Positions 28,989-36,933 of a stretch of 64,000 bases of DNA are shown here, one piece after another. Below the pieces are notes generated by a model. It was not told the DNA's origin. It saw only the letters and a program-made list of their open reading frames with translations, and made no database searches. A program made the translations under genes and the position numbers. Source of the DNA: Campylobacter sp. W0018 (GTDB lineage Bacteria > Campylobacterota > Campylobacteria > Campylobacterales > Campylobacteraceae); assembly GCA_020135845.1 (NCBI GenBank), contig JACHTQ010000007.1:1-64000 (forward strand). Reading direction: 5' to 3'. The first letter of the stretch is position 1. Each line of letters starts with the position of its first letter.

Positions 28989-30623
28989 ATGAAAGAATTT
29001 GTTTTCATAAAAAACAAAGATTTAATCCCTTTGCCTGATGAAATTGAAATTTGGGAAACGAATAAAGATATAGAAGTTTTAATCTCTAATGATAAAAAAC
29101 AAAAATCTAGCATCTACGCTCCAGAAATTAATTTTTACCTTAGAAATTCTCAAGATGATGCTTTAGAAAAGGCTAAAAATATTTTAAAACTCTATCAAAT
29201 TAGAAATCATATTTATGATTTTGGGCTTGATTTTAAAGAAAATAAATCTATTCAAAAACGCATTATTCTTATTGATCTTGAAGAAGAACTTGCTGATTTT
29301 TTGAAAAAAAATGATTTTAAAGTCATTGCTTTAAAAAATGAAGAAATCAAAGGTATTTTTGGGACTATAGGAGAATTATGCGCGATAATATCTGATGAAA
29401 TAGAAATTGATTTTGATATTTTAATTTTTAATCATCAATGTTTAAGAAAGGATTTTTCAAGACAAAGTGGCTGCTATAATATGCAAAATTTTAAAAACAA
29501 AGAAGCCTTGCTTGAATTTTTAAATAGCATTATTCCAAATTACACTTACAAAAATTATTTTTCTTATGATTTAAACATATGTCAATATCATTCAAGGCGT
29601 AGCGAGCACTGTGCTAAATGTGTTGAAATTTGCCCTACAACAGCTATTTTAAAAGATGATGAAAATAAAAATCTAATTTTTTCGCAAATAGATTGTTTGG
29701 AGTGTGGTTCTTGTATTAGCATTTGCCCTAGTGGGTCGCTTGATAGTACTAATTTACCTAGAAACAGCTTTTTTGAAATTTGCAACTTTTTTAAAAAAAA
29801 TAAAATTTTACTCATTTCAGAAAAAATTCCTCTAGAAAATTTAAATTTAGAGCTTCCAAAAAATACCTTGCCACTAATCATAAAAGATGGATGGCTTACT
29901 CCTATGCATTTTTTAGCTCTTTTGCAAAGCAGTGGTGCCAATATAGTCTTTTTCACTCAAACACTATCTCAAGGAAATCATGAAGCCATAGAACTTTTAA
30001 ATACTTTTTTTGAGAGAAAATTTAATAAAAAAGCTATTTTTATTGCTAATGAAGAATTAAATACTCATTTAAAGCAACAAGAATTTATAGAAAATTTATA
30101 TTTTGAATTTCACAATAATACTCTTAGCACAAGAGAAAATTTTTCTAAAAGAATGCAAAAGCTTATACAAAATGATGATTTTGGCTCTTTAAAAAGTGGA
30201 AATTGGATAAGATATGGAAAAATAGAAATCAATACTCAAACTTGCACTCTTTGTCTTTCTTGCGTTGGAGCTTGCAACGTAGGGGCTTTAATCGCAGATC
30301 ATAAAGAAAATGCTTTAAAATTTAATGCTTCACTTTGCACTACTTGTGGATATTGTGAAATGAGCTGTGCTGAAAAAGATACCTTAAAGCTAACAAGAAG
30401 TGGGATGGAATTTAATCCTAAGTTTTTTGAATATCAAACGATGGCAAAAGATGAACTTTTTGCATGTATAGAATGCGGAAAAGAATTTGCTACTAAAAAA
30501 GCTGTGCAAAAAATAGCAGAACTTATGAAACCTAAATTTAAAGATCAAAATAAAATTAAAACACTTTATTGTTGCGCAGAATGCAAGGCAAAAATAATGA
30601 TAAAAAGTATGAGTAATTTATAA
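28989..30623 (+). CDS. Polyferredoxin with four [4Fe-4S]-type motifs (Cj1377-like)
   Basis: The 544-residue cytoplasmic product has an N-terminal part of about 200 residues without a recognised domain. Two clusters of Cys motifs follow: CAKCVEICP and CLECGSCISICP (about 211-250), then CTLCLSCVGAC and CTTCGYCEMSC (about 420-460). It ends with paired CIECGKE and YCCAECK motifs (about 497-538) that look like a zinc ribbon or a further metal site. It is an electron-transfer or iron-sulfur assembly protein. Its divergent pairing with selAB suggests a link with formate dehydrogenase, which is inference. AGAGG precedes the ATG. Confidence 0.78.
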   Translation: MKEFVFIKNKDLIPLPDEIEIWETNKDIEVLISNDKKQKSSIYAPEINFYLRNSQDDALEKAKNILKLYQIRNHIYDFGLDFKENKSIQKRIILIDLEEELADFLKKNDFKVIALKNEEIKGIFGTIGELCAIISDEIEIDFDILIFNHQCLRKDFSRQSGCYNMQNFKNKEALLEFLNSIIPNYTYKNYFSYDLNICQYHSRRSEHCAKCVEICPTTAILKDDENKNLIFSQIDCLECGSCISICPSGSLDSTNLPRNSFFEICNFFKKNKILLISEKIPLENLNLELPKNTLPLIIKDGWLTPMHFLALLQSSGANIVFFTQTLSQGNHEAIELLNTFFERKFNKKAIFIANEELNTHLKQQEFIENLYFEFHNNTLSTRENFSKRMQKLIQNDDFGSLKSGNWIRYGKIEINTQTCTLCLSCVGACNVGALIADHKENALKFNASLCTTCGYCEMSCAEKDTLKLTRSGMEFNPKFFEYQTMAKDELFACIECGKEFATKKAVQKIAELMKPKFKDQNKIKTLYCCAECKAKIMIKSMSNL

Positions 30624-30647
30624 ATATCGACCAAAAGTCGATATTTA
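30621..30647. terminator. Bidirectional terminator between polyferredoxin gene and fldA
   Basis: A perfect 11-bp stem (30621-30631 with 30637-30647, 5-nt loop) overlaps the polyferredoxin stop and lies just after the fldA stop. Confidence 0.85.
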
Positions 30648-30651
30648 ATTA

Positions 30652-31143
30652 TTATGCAAAATAAGATCTAATTTGATCTATCCAAGCATCGATTCTTGCC
30701 TCTGTTTGATCTTCTTGATTGTCGTTATCTAAAGCAAGACCTACAAATTTATCATTTACAACAGCATCGCTTGCCTCAAAACTATAGCCATCAGTTGAAA
30801 CCTCTCCAACTAAATTAGCACCTGCATTTTTTAAATTTTCAGCCAATTTTCCCATACCGCTACAAAAAGTATCAGAATAGCTTTCGCTATCACCCATACC
30901 AAAAACAGCTACTGTTTTACCACTAAGGCTAAGTCCTGAAAAATCAAAACCATCCCAATCATCTTGCAAATCTCCACTTCCCCAAGTTGAAGTTCCGCAG
31001 ATTAGTTTATCATAAGAATTGATTTTAGCTGCATCAATATCTGCGATATTTAATACATCACTGATTCCCAATTTTGAAGCGATCATGTTCGCTGCACCTT
31101 CTGTGTTACCCATAGCACTTCCATAAACTACTGCTACTGACAT
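30652..31143 (-). CDS. fldA: FldA, flavodoxin
   Basis: Flavodoxin is an FMN electron carrier; in epsilonproteobacteria it accepts electrons from pyruvate and 2-oxoglutarate oxidoreductases and reduces Complex I. The 163-residue product has the FMN phosphate loop GSAMGNTEGAA (about 8-18), the CGTSTWGSGDLQDDWDGF isoalloxazine loop (about 49-66) and GDSESYSDTFCSG (about 86-98). It overlaps the end of the upstream Cj1383c-like gene by 10 bases, so it is part of a three-gene leftward operon. Confidence 0.95.
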   Translation of the reverse strand: MSVAVVYGSAMGNTEGAANMIASKLGISDVLNIADIDAAKINSYDKLICGTSTWGSGDLQDDWDGFDFSGLSLSGKTVAVFGMGDSESYSDTFCSGMGKLAENLKNAGANLVGEVSTDGYSFEASDAVVNDKFVGLALDNDNQEDQTEARIDAWIDQIRSYFA

Positions 31144-31820
31144 TTATTTCTCCTTATAAGTTGATTTGATATTTTATACGGAACTAATTTTACCATAGTT
31201 TTGTTTAAATCATACAAAAAATGTTTTATTTCAATAAAATGTTTAAAATTTTCATTGCGAGGGCAAACAATGTATAATTTTTCAAAATTATTGTTTTCGA
31301 TAAAAGTTAATATTTTTTGCATTTCATTTTCAATTTCTAAATTACAAATATCGATTTTCTTACAAAGTGCCCAAATAGCAAATTTTTTATTTATCACAAT
31401 AAGATTTCCTTGCTGATCAATTATTTCATCTGGATTTTGCCTAGAAATTTTATCATACACATAATCACCAAATAAGCTTTGTGTATCAAAATATAATCCA
31501 TTATGATAAAATTTTAAAATTTGACTTAAATTGCATTTTTTTAAATTTCTTGTTTGGAAAATCAATCTTCTTTCTTGAAATTCATTATATTTAAAAATAG
31601 TTTTAATTTTTCCAAATTTTACTTTGGAAATATCTTTTATAAAATTATTAAAGGCTTCTTGAATGCTTTTAGCTTGTTTTCCATAAATAAGAGGAATTTT
31701 CATCTCATCTTCTACGCAAGAATTATATTGAATTAAAAAAGTCATTATAAGATCTTTTTTATCTAAGGAACGATAAATTTCAGGAATTATTTCTCTATTT
31801 TTTTCAAAACCAAACAACAT
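31134..31820 (-). CDS. Hypothetical protein (Cj1383c-like)
   Basis: I do not recognise a family. The 228-residue product has no signal peptide or membrane helix and is rich in Lys, Phe and Asn. One stretch (GLYFDTQSLFGDYVYDKIS, about 108-126) and a WALCKKIDICNLE segment (about 150-162) may be structurally important. It sits in the operon DUF2325 protein - this gene - flavodoxin, with a 1-base overlap upstream and 10 bases downstream. Tight coupling to flavodoxin suggests a role in its function or expression, which cannot be read from sequence. Confidence 0.68.
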   Translation of the reverse strand: MLFGFEKNREIIPEIYRSLDKKDLIMTFLIQYNSCVEDEMKIPLIYGKQAKSIQEAFNNFIKDISKVKFGKIKTIFKYNEFQERRLIFQTRNLKKCNLSQILKFYHNGLYFDTQSLFGDYVYDKISRQNPDEIIDQQGNLIVINKKFAIWALCKKIDICNLEIENEMQKILTFIENNNFEKLYIVCPRNENFKHFIEIKHFLYDLNKTMVKLVPYKISNQLIRRNKCQ

Positions 31821-32137
31821 TAAAATCCTTTAAAATCGCATATTTCTTTATTTAAATTAAAAATTTTACAATACTCACAATATACACAATTAACACTTCT
31901 TTTAGCGCAAACTAATGGAATTTTTCTTTTTTTAGCCTCATTTTTAATTTTTCTCATGGTATTGTGATTTAAAAAACTTGTTAACATAACTATACATTCT
32001 GTATCACAAGGAATAGGTTTGCGATTAACTCTATTTTCATTCCGTGCGTCCCAATGTTCAATTTTTTTAGCACCTAGATCATGTAAAACAGCCTTTATAG
32101 GAGTAATTTCATCCGCACCAATAACTAAAACCGACAT
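31820..32137 (-). CDS. DUF2325 family protein (Cj1384c-like)
   Basis: The 105-residue product shows the DUF2325 pattern: an N-terminal VLVIGADEIT strand-turn, a KKIEHWDARNE segment, SFLNHNTMRKIKNEAKKRKIPLV (about 53-75, partly quoted) and a Cys-rich C-terminus with NCVYCEYCKIF. The family has a Rossmann-like fold and is often annotated as dinucleotide- or metal-linked, without a fixed function. The Cys motif here could bind a metal. It is the first gene of the fldA operon and is divergent from katA, sharing a 180-bp regulatory region. Confidence 0.75.
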   Translation of the reverse strand: MSVLVIGADEITPIKAVLHDLGAKKIEHWDARNENRVNRKPIPCDTECIVMLTSFLNHNTMRKIKNEAKKRKIPLVCAKRSVNCVYCEYCKIFNLNKEICDFKGF

Positions 32138-32186
32138 ATATCCTCCTTATTTATTTTGATAATTATTATTATAATATGACTTAACT

Positions 32187-32221
32187 AAATTTATTTTGAA
32201 ATTTATTATCAAAATAAATTT
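32187..32221. promoter_or_regulatory. 13-bp inverted repeat between DUF2325 gene and katA (putative Fur/PerR operator)
   Basis: The arms AAATTTATTTTGA (32187-32199) and its exact complement (32209-32221) enclose 9 bases. They lie midway between the two divergent starts. C. jejuni katA is known to be controlled by PerR and Fur, whose sites are AT-rich dyads; assignment to either is inference. Confidence 0.5.
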
Positions 32222-32265
32222 TATTTCAAAATTTGTCAATTAATTAAGTTATTTTTAATTTTTAT

Positions 32266-32276
32266 TATAATATAAT
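32266..32276 (+). promoter_or_regulatory. Probable katA -10 region
   Basis: Two overlapping TATAAT hexamers (32266-32271 and 32271-32276) occur 42-52 bp before the katA ATG at 32318. They sit within AT dyads resembling a PerR box. Confidence 0.5.
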
Positions 32277-32317
32277 TTATTAATTAATAAAAATTATTAT
32301 TTAGGAGAAATTAAAAA

Positions 32318-33742
32318 ATGAAAAGAATGACAAATGATTTTGGAAATATTATCGCTGATAATCAAAATTCTTTAAGTGCTGGTGCAAAAGGACCTTTGCT
32401 TTTGCAAGATTATTTATTGCTTGAAAAACTTGCTCATCAAAATAGAGAAAGAATTCCTGAACGTACAGTGCATGCTAAAGGTAGTGCAGCTTATGGAGAA
32501 ATGAAAATCACTGCTGATTTATCTGCTTATACTAAAGCTAAAGTCTTTCAAAAAGGCGAAGTTACTCCACTCTTTTTACGCTTCTCAACAGTTGCAGGAG
32601 AATTAGGTGCTGCTGATGCTGAACGCGATGTTCGTGGCTTTGCTGTTAAATTTTATACCAAAGAAGGCAATTGGGATCTAGTAGGCAACAATACTCCAAC
32701 TTTTTTTATCCGCGATGCGTATAAATTTCCTGATTTTATTCACACTCAAAAAAGAGATCCTCGCAGTAATTTAAGAAGTAATAATGCTGCTTGGGATTTT
32801 TGGACTTTATGTCCTGAAAGCTTACATCAAGTTACGATACTTATGAGTGATAGAGGAATTCCTGCAACTTATCGTCATATGCATGGTTTTGGAAGTCATA
32901 CTTATAGTTTTATTAATAATAAAAATGAAAGATTTTGGGTTAAATTTCACTTTAAAACCTTACAAGGAATCAAAAATCTTAACAATAAAGAAGCCCAAGA
33001 ATTGATCGCCAAAGATAGAGAAAGTCATCAAAGAGATCTTTATAATGCTATTGAAAAAGGTGATTTTCCAAAATGGAAAGTCCAACTTCAAATTTTAGCC
33101 GAAAAAGATACAGATAAACTTGGGTTCAATCCTTTTGATTTAACAAAAATTTGGCCACATAGTATTGTTCCTTTAATGGATGTTGGAGAATTGATTTTAA
33201 ATAAGAACCCACAAAATTATTTCAATGAAGTTGAACAAGCTGCTTTTAGTCCTAGTAATATAGTTCCTGGAATAGGTTTTAGTCCTGATAAAATGCTCCA
33301 AGCTAGAATATTTAGTTATCCTGATGCACAAAGATATAGAATAGGTACAAATTATCATCTTTTACCAGTTAATCGTCCAAGAAATGAAATAAACACTTAC
33401 AATGTAGCTGGAGCAATGAATAGTGATAGCTATAAAAATAAAGAAGCTTATTATGAGCCAAACAGTTATGATGATAGTCCAAAAGAAGATAGAAGTTATC
33501 TTGAGCCTGATTTATTTTTAGAGGGATCAGCACAAAGACATGCTCCACTTGATGAAGACTTTTACACCCAACCAAGAGCTTTATTTAATCTCATGAATGA
33601 AAACCAAAAAGAGCAACTTTTTGAAAATATTGCTAATTCCATGGAAGATGTCAATGAAAAAATTATAGATAGAGCTTTAAAGCATTTTGAAAAAATTTCA
33701 CCTGATTATGCTAATGGGGTTAAAAAAGCTTTAAAAAAATAA
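32318..33742 (+). CDS. katA: KatA, haem catalase
   Basis: KatA dismutates hydrogen peroxide and is the sole catalase of C. jejuni. The 474-residue product is a small-subunit clade catalase. The catalytic His lies in [12 protein letters not shown] (about 45-56), the Asn in [15 protein letters not shown] (about 118-132), and the haem-ligand Tyr in [17 protein letters not shown] (about 327-343). A strong AGGAG ribosome site precedes the ATG. A terminator hairpin follows, but the next gene (ankyrin protein) lies only 56 bp downstream and is functionally tied to catalase haem content. Confidence 0.97.
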   Translation: MKRMTNDFGNIIADNQNSLSAGAKGPLLLQDYLLLEKLAHQNRERIPERTVHAKGSAAYGEMKITADLSAYTKAKVFQKGEVTPLFLRFSTVAGELGAADAERDVRGFAVKFYTKEGNWDLVGNNTPTFFIRDAYKFPDFIHTQKRDPRSNLRSNNAAWDFWTLCPESLHQVTILMSDRGIPATYRHMHGFGSHTYSFINNKNERFWVKFHFKTLQGIKNLNNKEAQELIAKDRESHQRDLYNAIEKGDFPKWKVQLQILAEKDTDKLGFNPFDLTKIWPHSIVPLMDVGELILNKNPQNYFNEVEQAAFSPSNIVPGIGFSPDKMLQARIFSYPDAQRYRIGTNYHLLPVNRPRNEINTYNVAGAMNSDSYKNKEAYYEPNSYDDSPKEDRSYLEPDLFLEGSAQRHAPLDEDFYTQPRALFNLMNENQKEQLFENIANSMEDVNEKIIDRALKHFEKISPDYANGVKKALKK

Positions 33743-33750
33743 TTTTTACT

Positions 33751-33767
33751 TACCGCCTTGGGCGGTA
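33751..33767 (+). terminator. Hairpin after katA
   Basis: TACCGCC pairs with GGCGGTA around a 3-nt loop, with A/T runs on both sides. It is an unusually GC-rich stem for this DNA and probably attenuates read-through into the ankyrin gene. Confidence 0.75.
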
Positions 33768-33798
33768 AAATAAAGATTATTAATTTTAAGGAAAAAAG

Positions 33799-34269
33799 AT
33801 GACAACTCTTAGTATAGAAGAAGAAAAAAGATTTGAACAATTATGCAATATGGCTTTTAATTTTGCTAGAAATAATGATTATAAAAATCTTAAAATCATG
33901 ATAGAGGCAGGATTAAATGTCAATCTAAAAACCCATAAAGGCGATACTTTGCTCATGTTGGCTGCTTATAATAACTCTTATGAAAGCGCAAAAATGCTTT
34001 TAGAAAAAGGTGCAAAGGTTGATGAAAAAAATGATCGCGGACAAACCCCACTTGCTGGAGTTTGTTTTAAAGGATATTTATCTATGTGTAAGCTTTTGGT
34101 AGAACATGGTGCAAATATTGATGAAAATAATGGATTAGGCATGACTCCTTACACCTTTGCTTTAATGTTTGGACGCAAAGAAATTTCAGCCTTTTTGTTA
34201 AAAAATTCTAGAAAAAGTTTCTTAAAGAAAATTTCTTTTGCTGTATTGAATTTTATAAAAAGAAAATGA
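33799..34269 (+). CDS. Ankyrin-repeat protein, KatA accessory (Cj1386-like)
   Basis: The 156-residue cytoplasmic product consists of about four ankyrin repeats (roughly residues 25-135), with clear consensus in KTHKGDTLLMLAAYNN, NDRGQTPLAGVCFKGY and NGLGMTPYTFALMFG. The C-terminal tail is basic. In C. jejuni the homologue Cj1386 binds haem and is needed to load KatA, giving full catalase activity. Its position just behind katA fits. It converges with the regulator gene with no base between the two stop codons. Confidence 0.87.
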   Translation: MTTLSIEEEKRFEQLCNMAFNFARNNDYKNLKIMIEAGLNVNLKTHKGDTLLMLAAYNNSYESAKMLLEKGAKVDEKNDRGQTPLAGVCFKGYLSMCKLLVEHGANIDENNGLGMTPYTFALMFGRKEISAFLLKNSRKSFLKKISFAVLNFIKRK

Positions 34270-34938
34270 TTATTTTTTAAACTTTTTTAAATACCTATAA
34301 ACGCTAGGTTCTGAAATTTTTAAAAATTTTGCAACAATAGAAACAGCGCCTTTGATATTAAAAATACCTTTTTCATAAAGGGTTTTTGCGATTTCTTCTT
34401 TTTGAGTAATGCTAAGTTGATAATTTGAATTTAAATAATTCATATCAATATTTTGGGCTAAAATTTCTTCTATAGATCGACTTAGTGTTTCTACATTGGC
34501 CAAATCATTAATTTCTAAATTACTACTTTCATCTTGGCTTAGAAACTCACCCATATCGTCTAATTTTTCTATATTTATGATTTTACAAATTGCATCTCTT
34601 ATAACGCTTGTATCATGATTTATACATAAAATTCCTACAAGTTTATTAGCATTTTTTATAAAAAAAGTTGAACCTCTTACAAGTTTATTTTTTCCGATTA
34701 AAGCTTTATAATCATACAAAAAATCTTTGTTTAAATAAACTTTTTTTTGTATAAGTTCACTCGCAAAAGTACTTAAAGGAGATTCTAGCGTTCTACCACT
34801 AATATGATTATTTTCAATAGCAGCAATATAAGCACCTTTTTTATCTATAACATGAAAAACAACTTCATATTGTTTGCCTAAAACTTGCCCTAAAAATTTT
34901 GTTAATTTGATAAATTGTTCCTTTTGCTTTTCATCCAT
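34270..34938 (-). CDS. YheO/DauR-type PAS-HTH transcriptional regulator (Cj1387c-like)
   Basis: The 222-residue product has an N-terminal YheO-like PAS domain (about 1-120; LGQVLGKQYEVVFHVIDKKGAYIAAIENNHISGR is characteristic, quoted here by position 10-44) and a C-terminal HTH_22 DNA-binding domain. The HTH ends GAVSIVAKFLKISEPSVYRYLKKF. I place the start at ATG 34938 behind AAAGGA rather than 13 codons upstream. DauR of this family represses amino-acid catabolic genes. It is divergent from ridA; a perfect palindrome lies between the genes. C. jejuni Cj1387c is reported to influence flagella-mediated cell interactions. Confidence 0.82.
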   Translation of the reverse strand: MDEKQKEQFIKLTKFLGQVLGKQYEVVFHVIDKKGAYIAAIENNHISGRTLESPLSTFASELIQKKVYLNKDFLYDYKALIGKNKLVRGSTFFIKNANKLVGILCINHDTSVIRDAICKIINIEKLDDMGEFLSQDESSNLEINDLANVETLSRSIEEILAQNIDMNYLNSNYQLSITQKEEIAKTLYEKGIFNIKGAVSIVAKFLKISEPSVYRYLKKFKK

Positions 34939-34961
34939 AGACTTTCCTTTAAAAAATAAAT

Positions 34962-34991
34962 AATATTTTATTATCATGATAATAAAATATT
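34962..34991. promoter_or_regulatory. Perfect 30-bp palindrome, likely operator of the YheO-type regulator
   Basis: The half-site is AATATTTTATTATCA and the second half is its exact reverse complement, with no spacer. It sits 24 bp before the regulator start, and its right end overlaps the -35 hexamer of the divergent operon by 2 bases. Occupancy would repress that operon and probably autoregulate the regulator. Confidence 0.72.
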
Positions 34992-35018
34992 GACAAATTA
35001 TTTTTAAAATGATAATAT
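34990..35018 (+). promoter_or_regulatory. Sigma-70-type promoter of the ridA operon
   Basis: TTGACA at 34990-34995 and TAATAT at 35013-35018 are separated by 17 bp. A consensus -35 is uncommon in Campylobacter, whose promoters often lack one. The ridA ATG follows at 35060 after AAGGAG. Confidence 0.65.
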
Positions 35019-35059
35019 TCTATTATAACAATAATAATTTAACACTCAAGGAGAAAAAA

Positions 35060-35422
35060 ATGTCAAATTATCCAAAAGCTATTGGATCTTATTCAGCTTA
35101 TAGAGAGGCTAATGGGTTGTTATTTATTTCGGGACAACTTCCTATCAATCCTAATTCTGGAGAAATAGAAAGTGAAGATATAAAAGAACAAACCAAGCAA
35201 TCATTAAAAAATATTGGAGCCATTTTAGAAGAAAATGGAATTTCTTACGATAGAGTATTAAAAACAACTTGCTTTTTAGCTAACATTTCAGATTTTGCTG
35301 CTTTTAATGAAGTTTATTCTGAATTTTTTCAAGCTCCCTATCCCGCAAGAAGCGCATTCGCGGTTAAAGATTTACCAAAAGGAGCAAAAGTGGAAATAGA
35401 GGTTATCGCCTCAAAAGGATAA
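35060..35422 (+). CDS. ridA: RidA family enamine/imine deaminase
   Basis: RidA hydrolyses reactive 2-aminoacrylate and related imines released by PLP enzymes. The 120-residue product has the family pattern: YPKAIGSYSAYREANGLLFISGQLPINP (about 4-31, partly quoted), the catalytic Arg in PARSAFAVKDLPKGAKVEIEVIA at the end, and TCFLANISDFAAFNEVY (about 74-90). The ATG at 35060 follows AAGGAG; in-frame codons upstream to 35009 overlap the promoter and are not coding. It leads a five-gene operon that includes a PLP beta-lyase, a likely source of such imines. Confidence 0.92.
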   Translation: MSNYPKAIGSYSAYREANGLLFISGQLPINPNSGEIESEDIKEQTKQSLKNIGAILEENGISYDRVLKTTCFLANISDFAAFNEVYSEFFQAPYPARSAFAVKDLPKGAKVEIEVIASKG

Positions 35423-35424
35423 AT

Positions 35425-36921
35425 ATGCTAGGTCTTGGTTTTTCACTTTTAAGTATTTTTTTACTTATTTTCATGCTTTATAAAAAAGTCAATGCCCATA
35501 TGGCATTGCTTTTAAGTGGATTTTTTTTACTTGGCATAACAACAATTGTTTCATTTTTAATCTATACTTTTCCAGAATCAAATATTCAAATAAATTATCC
35601 TCAAATCTATACTTATTTACAAAGTATAGATTTTTATAAATTGGGACATCCCATCCTTGAAAAAGGATCTTTAAATTTAGGTTTTTTTAATATTTTTGAA
35701 GTTTTTAATCAAACTTTATCAAGCACTTTAGCAGGTCTTGGCTTAACTTTAATGTGTATAGCAGGTTTTTCTGCTTATATGGATCATGTTGGTGCTTCTT
35801 ATGCTCTTTTTAAAGTTTTTGAAAAACCTTTAAAAATGGTAAAATCACCCTATATTTTGCTTATACTTGCATATTTTATTTCTCAATTTTTAGTTCTTTT
35901 TATACCTTCTCATGCTGGTTTAGCGCTTTTATTAATGGTGACTATGTATCCAATATTGGTTAGAACAGGGGTATCTAAACTTTCTGCTTTAAGTGTAATT
36001 GCAATTTGTCAATATATCGATCATGGGCCTGGAAGCGGCAATGTCATCATGGCTTCAAATGTGGCTAAGATTGATCCTGCATTTTATTTCGTTCACTATC
36101 AACTTCCCACAACTTTACCTATCATTATAGCTGTAGGAATTTCTATTTATCTTTGCAATTATTTTTTTGATAAAAAAGAACATTTTGTTTACAATTCTAA
36201 AAAAGTTGAAGAAGAACTTAATGAAAATAAAGCAAAAGAAGTCAAAAAACCACCTAGAATATACGCTCTTTTACCTATTATACCTTTAATTTTAATCCTA
36301 GGTTTTAGTTCTGTCATTGATAGCATTTTAGCCTTATTTCAAATTCATTATCAATCAAACATTAAAATCAATGTTCCTGTTGCTATGATGATTTCAACTT
36401 TTATAGCTATTATTTTTGAGATGATACGCTATAAAAGCGTTATTGAAACTTTAAATTCAATAATGATTTTCTTTAAAGGCATGGGACATTTGTTTGTAAT
36501 CACAGTTTCACTGATTGTTTGCGGTCAAGTATTTGCCAATGGACTTTTATCAGTTGGTTTTGTAGATACCTTGATAGAAATTTTAAAAAATGCAGGTTTT
36601 GGAGTACTAGCTATCATTATAGCCGTTTCTATACTTCTCGCTTTTTGTGCTTTTTTAATGGGATCTGGAAATGCAGCATTTTTTAGCTTTGCTCCACTTA
36701 TCCCAAATATAGCAAAGCATTTTGGAGTTGAAACCATTTCCATGATAGCACCTATTCAAATCATGACAGGTTTTGGAAGATGTGTTAGCCCTATTGCTCC
36801 TGCAATTTTAGCTATATCTGCTATGACAAAAGTTAGCCCCTTTGCAGTGGTAAAAAGAACAGCTATTCCTATGTTAGTAGCAAGTATTGTTAATATCATA
36901 ATGACTTATATTTATCTTTAA
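35425..36921 (+). CDS. DcuC/YfcC-type C4-dicarboxylate carrier (intact)
   Basis: The 498-residue polytopic protein matches the anaerobic C4-dicarboxylate carrier DcuC family, with about 12 helices and conserved loop segments GPGSGNVIMASNVAKI (about 196-211) and GSGNAAFFSFAPLIP (about 412-426). Typical substrates are fumarate, succinate and aspartate-like acids; the context suggests an amino-dicarboxylate. In NCTC 11168 the counterpart (Cj1389) is annotated as a pseudogene, whereas here the frame is continuous. It starts 2 bases after the ridA stop. Confidence 0.83.
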   Translation: MLGLGFSLLSIFLLIFMLYKKVNAHMALLLSGFFLLGITTIVSFLIYTFPESNIQINYPQIYTYLQSIDFYKLGHPILEKGSLNLGFFNIFEVFNQTLSSTLAGLGLTLMCIAGFSAYMDHVGASYALFKVFEKPLKMVKSPYILLILAYFISQFLVLFIPSHAGLALLLMVTMYPILVRTGVSKLSALSVIAICQYIDHGPGSGNVIMASNVAKIDPAFYFVHYQLPTTLPIIIAVGISIYLCNYFFDKKEHFVYNSKKVEEELNENKAKEVKKPPRIYALLPIIPLILILGFSSVIDSILALFQIHYQSNIKINVPVAMMISTFIAIIFEMIRYKSVIETLNSIMIFFKGMGHLFVITVSLIVCGQVFANGLLSVGFVDTLIEILKNAGFGVLAIIIAVSILLAFCAFLMGSGNAAFFSFAPLIPNIAKHFGVETISMIAPIQIMTGFGRCVSPIAPAILAISAMTKVSPFAVVKRTAIPMLVASIVNIIMTYIYL

Positions 36922-36933
36922 AAAGGAGAAAAA

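Noticed and set aside
24520..30623. A tRNA-Sec gene near selAB
   Set aside because: The intergenic spaces (46 and 72 bp at most) are too short for a roughly 95-nt tRNA and no cloverleaf was seen on either strand.
34269..34270. A missing intergenic region between the ankyrin and regulator genes as an assembly fault
   Set aside because: The two stop codons are simply adjacent on opposite strands and both proteins end with family-typical C-termini.
35009..35059. Longer RidA N-terminus beginning at 35009
   Set aside because: Those codons cover the -10 region and the leader, and the AAGGAG site points to ATG 35060, where family similarity begins.
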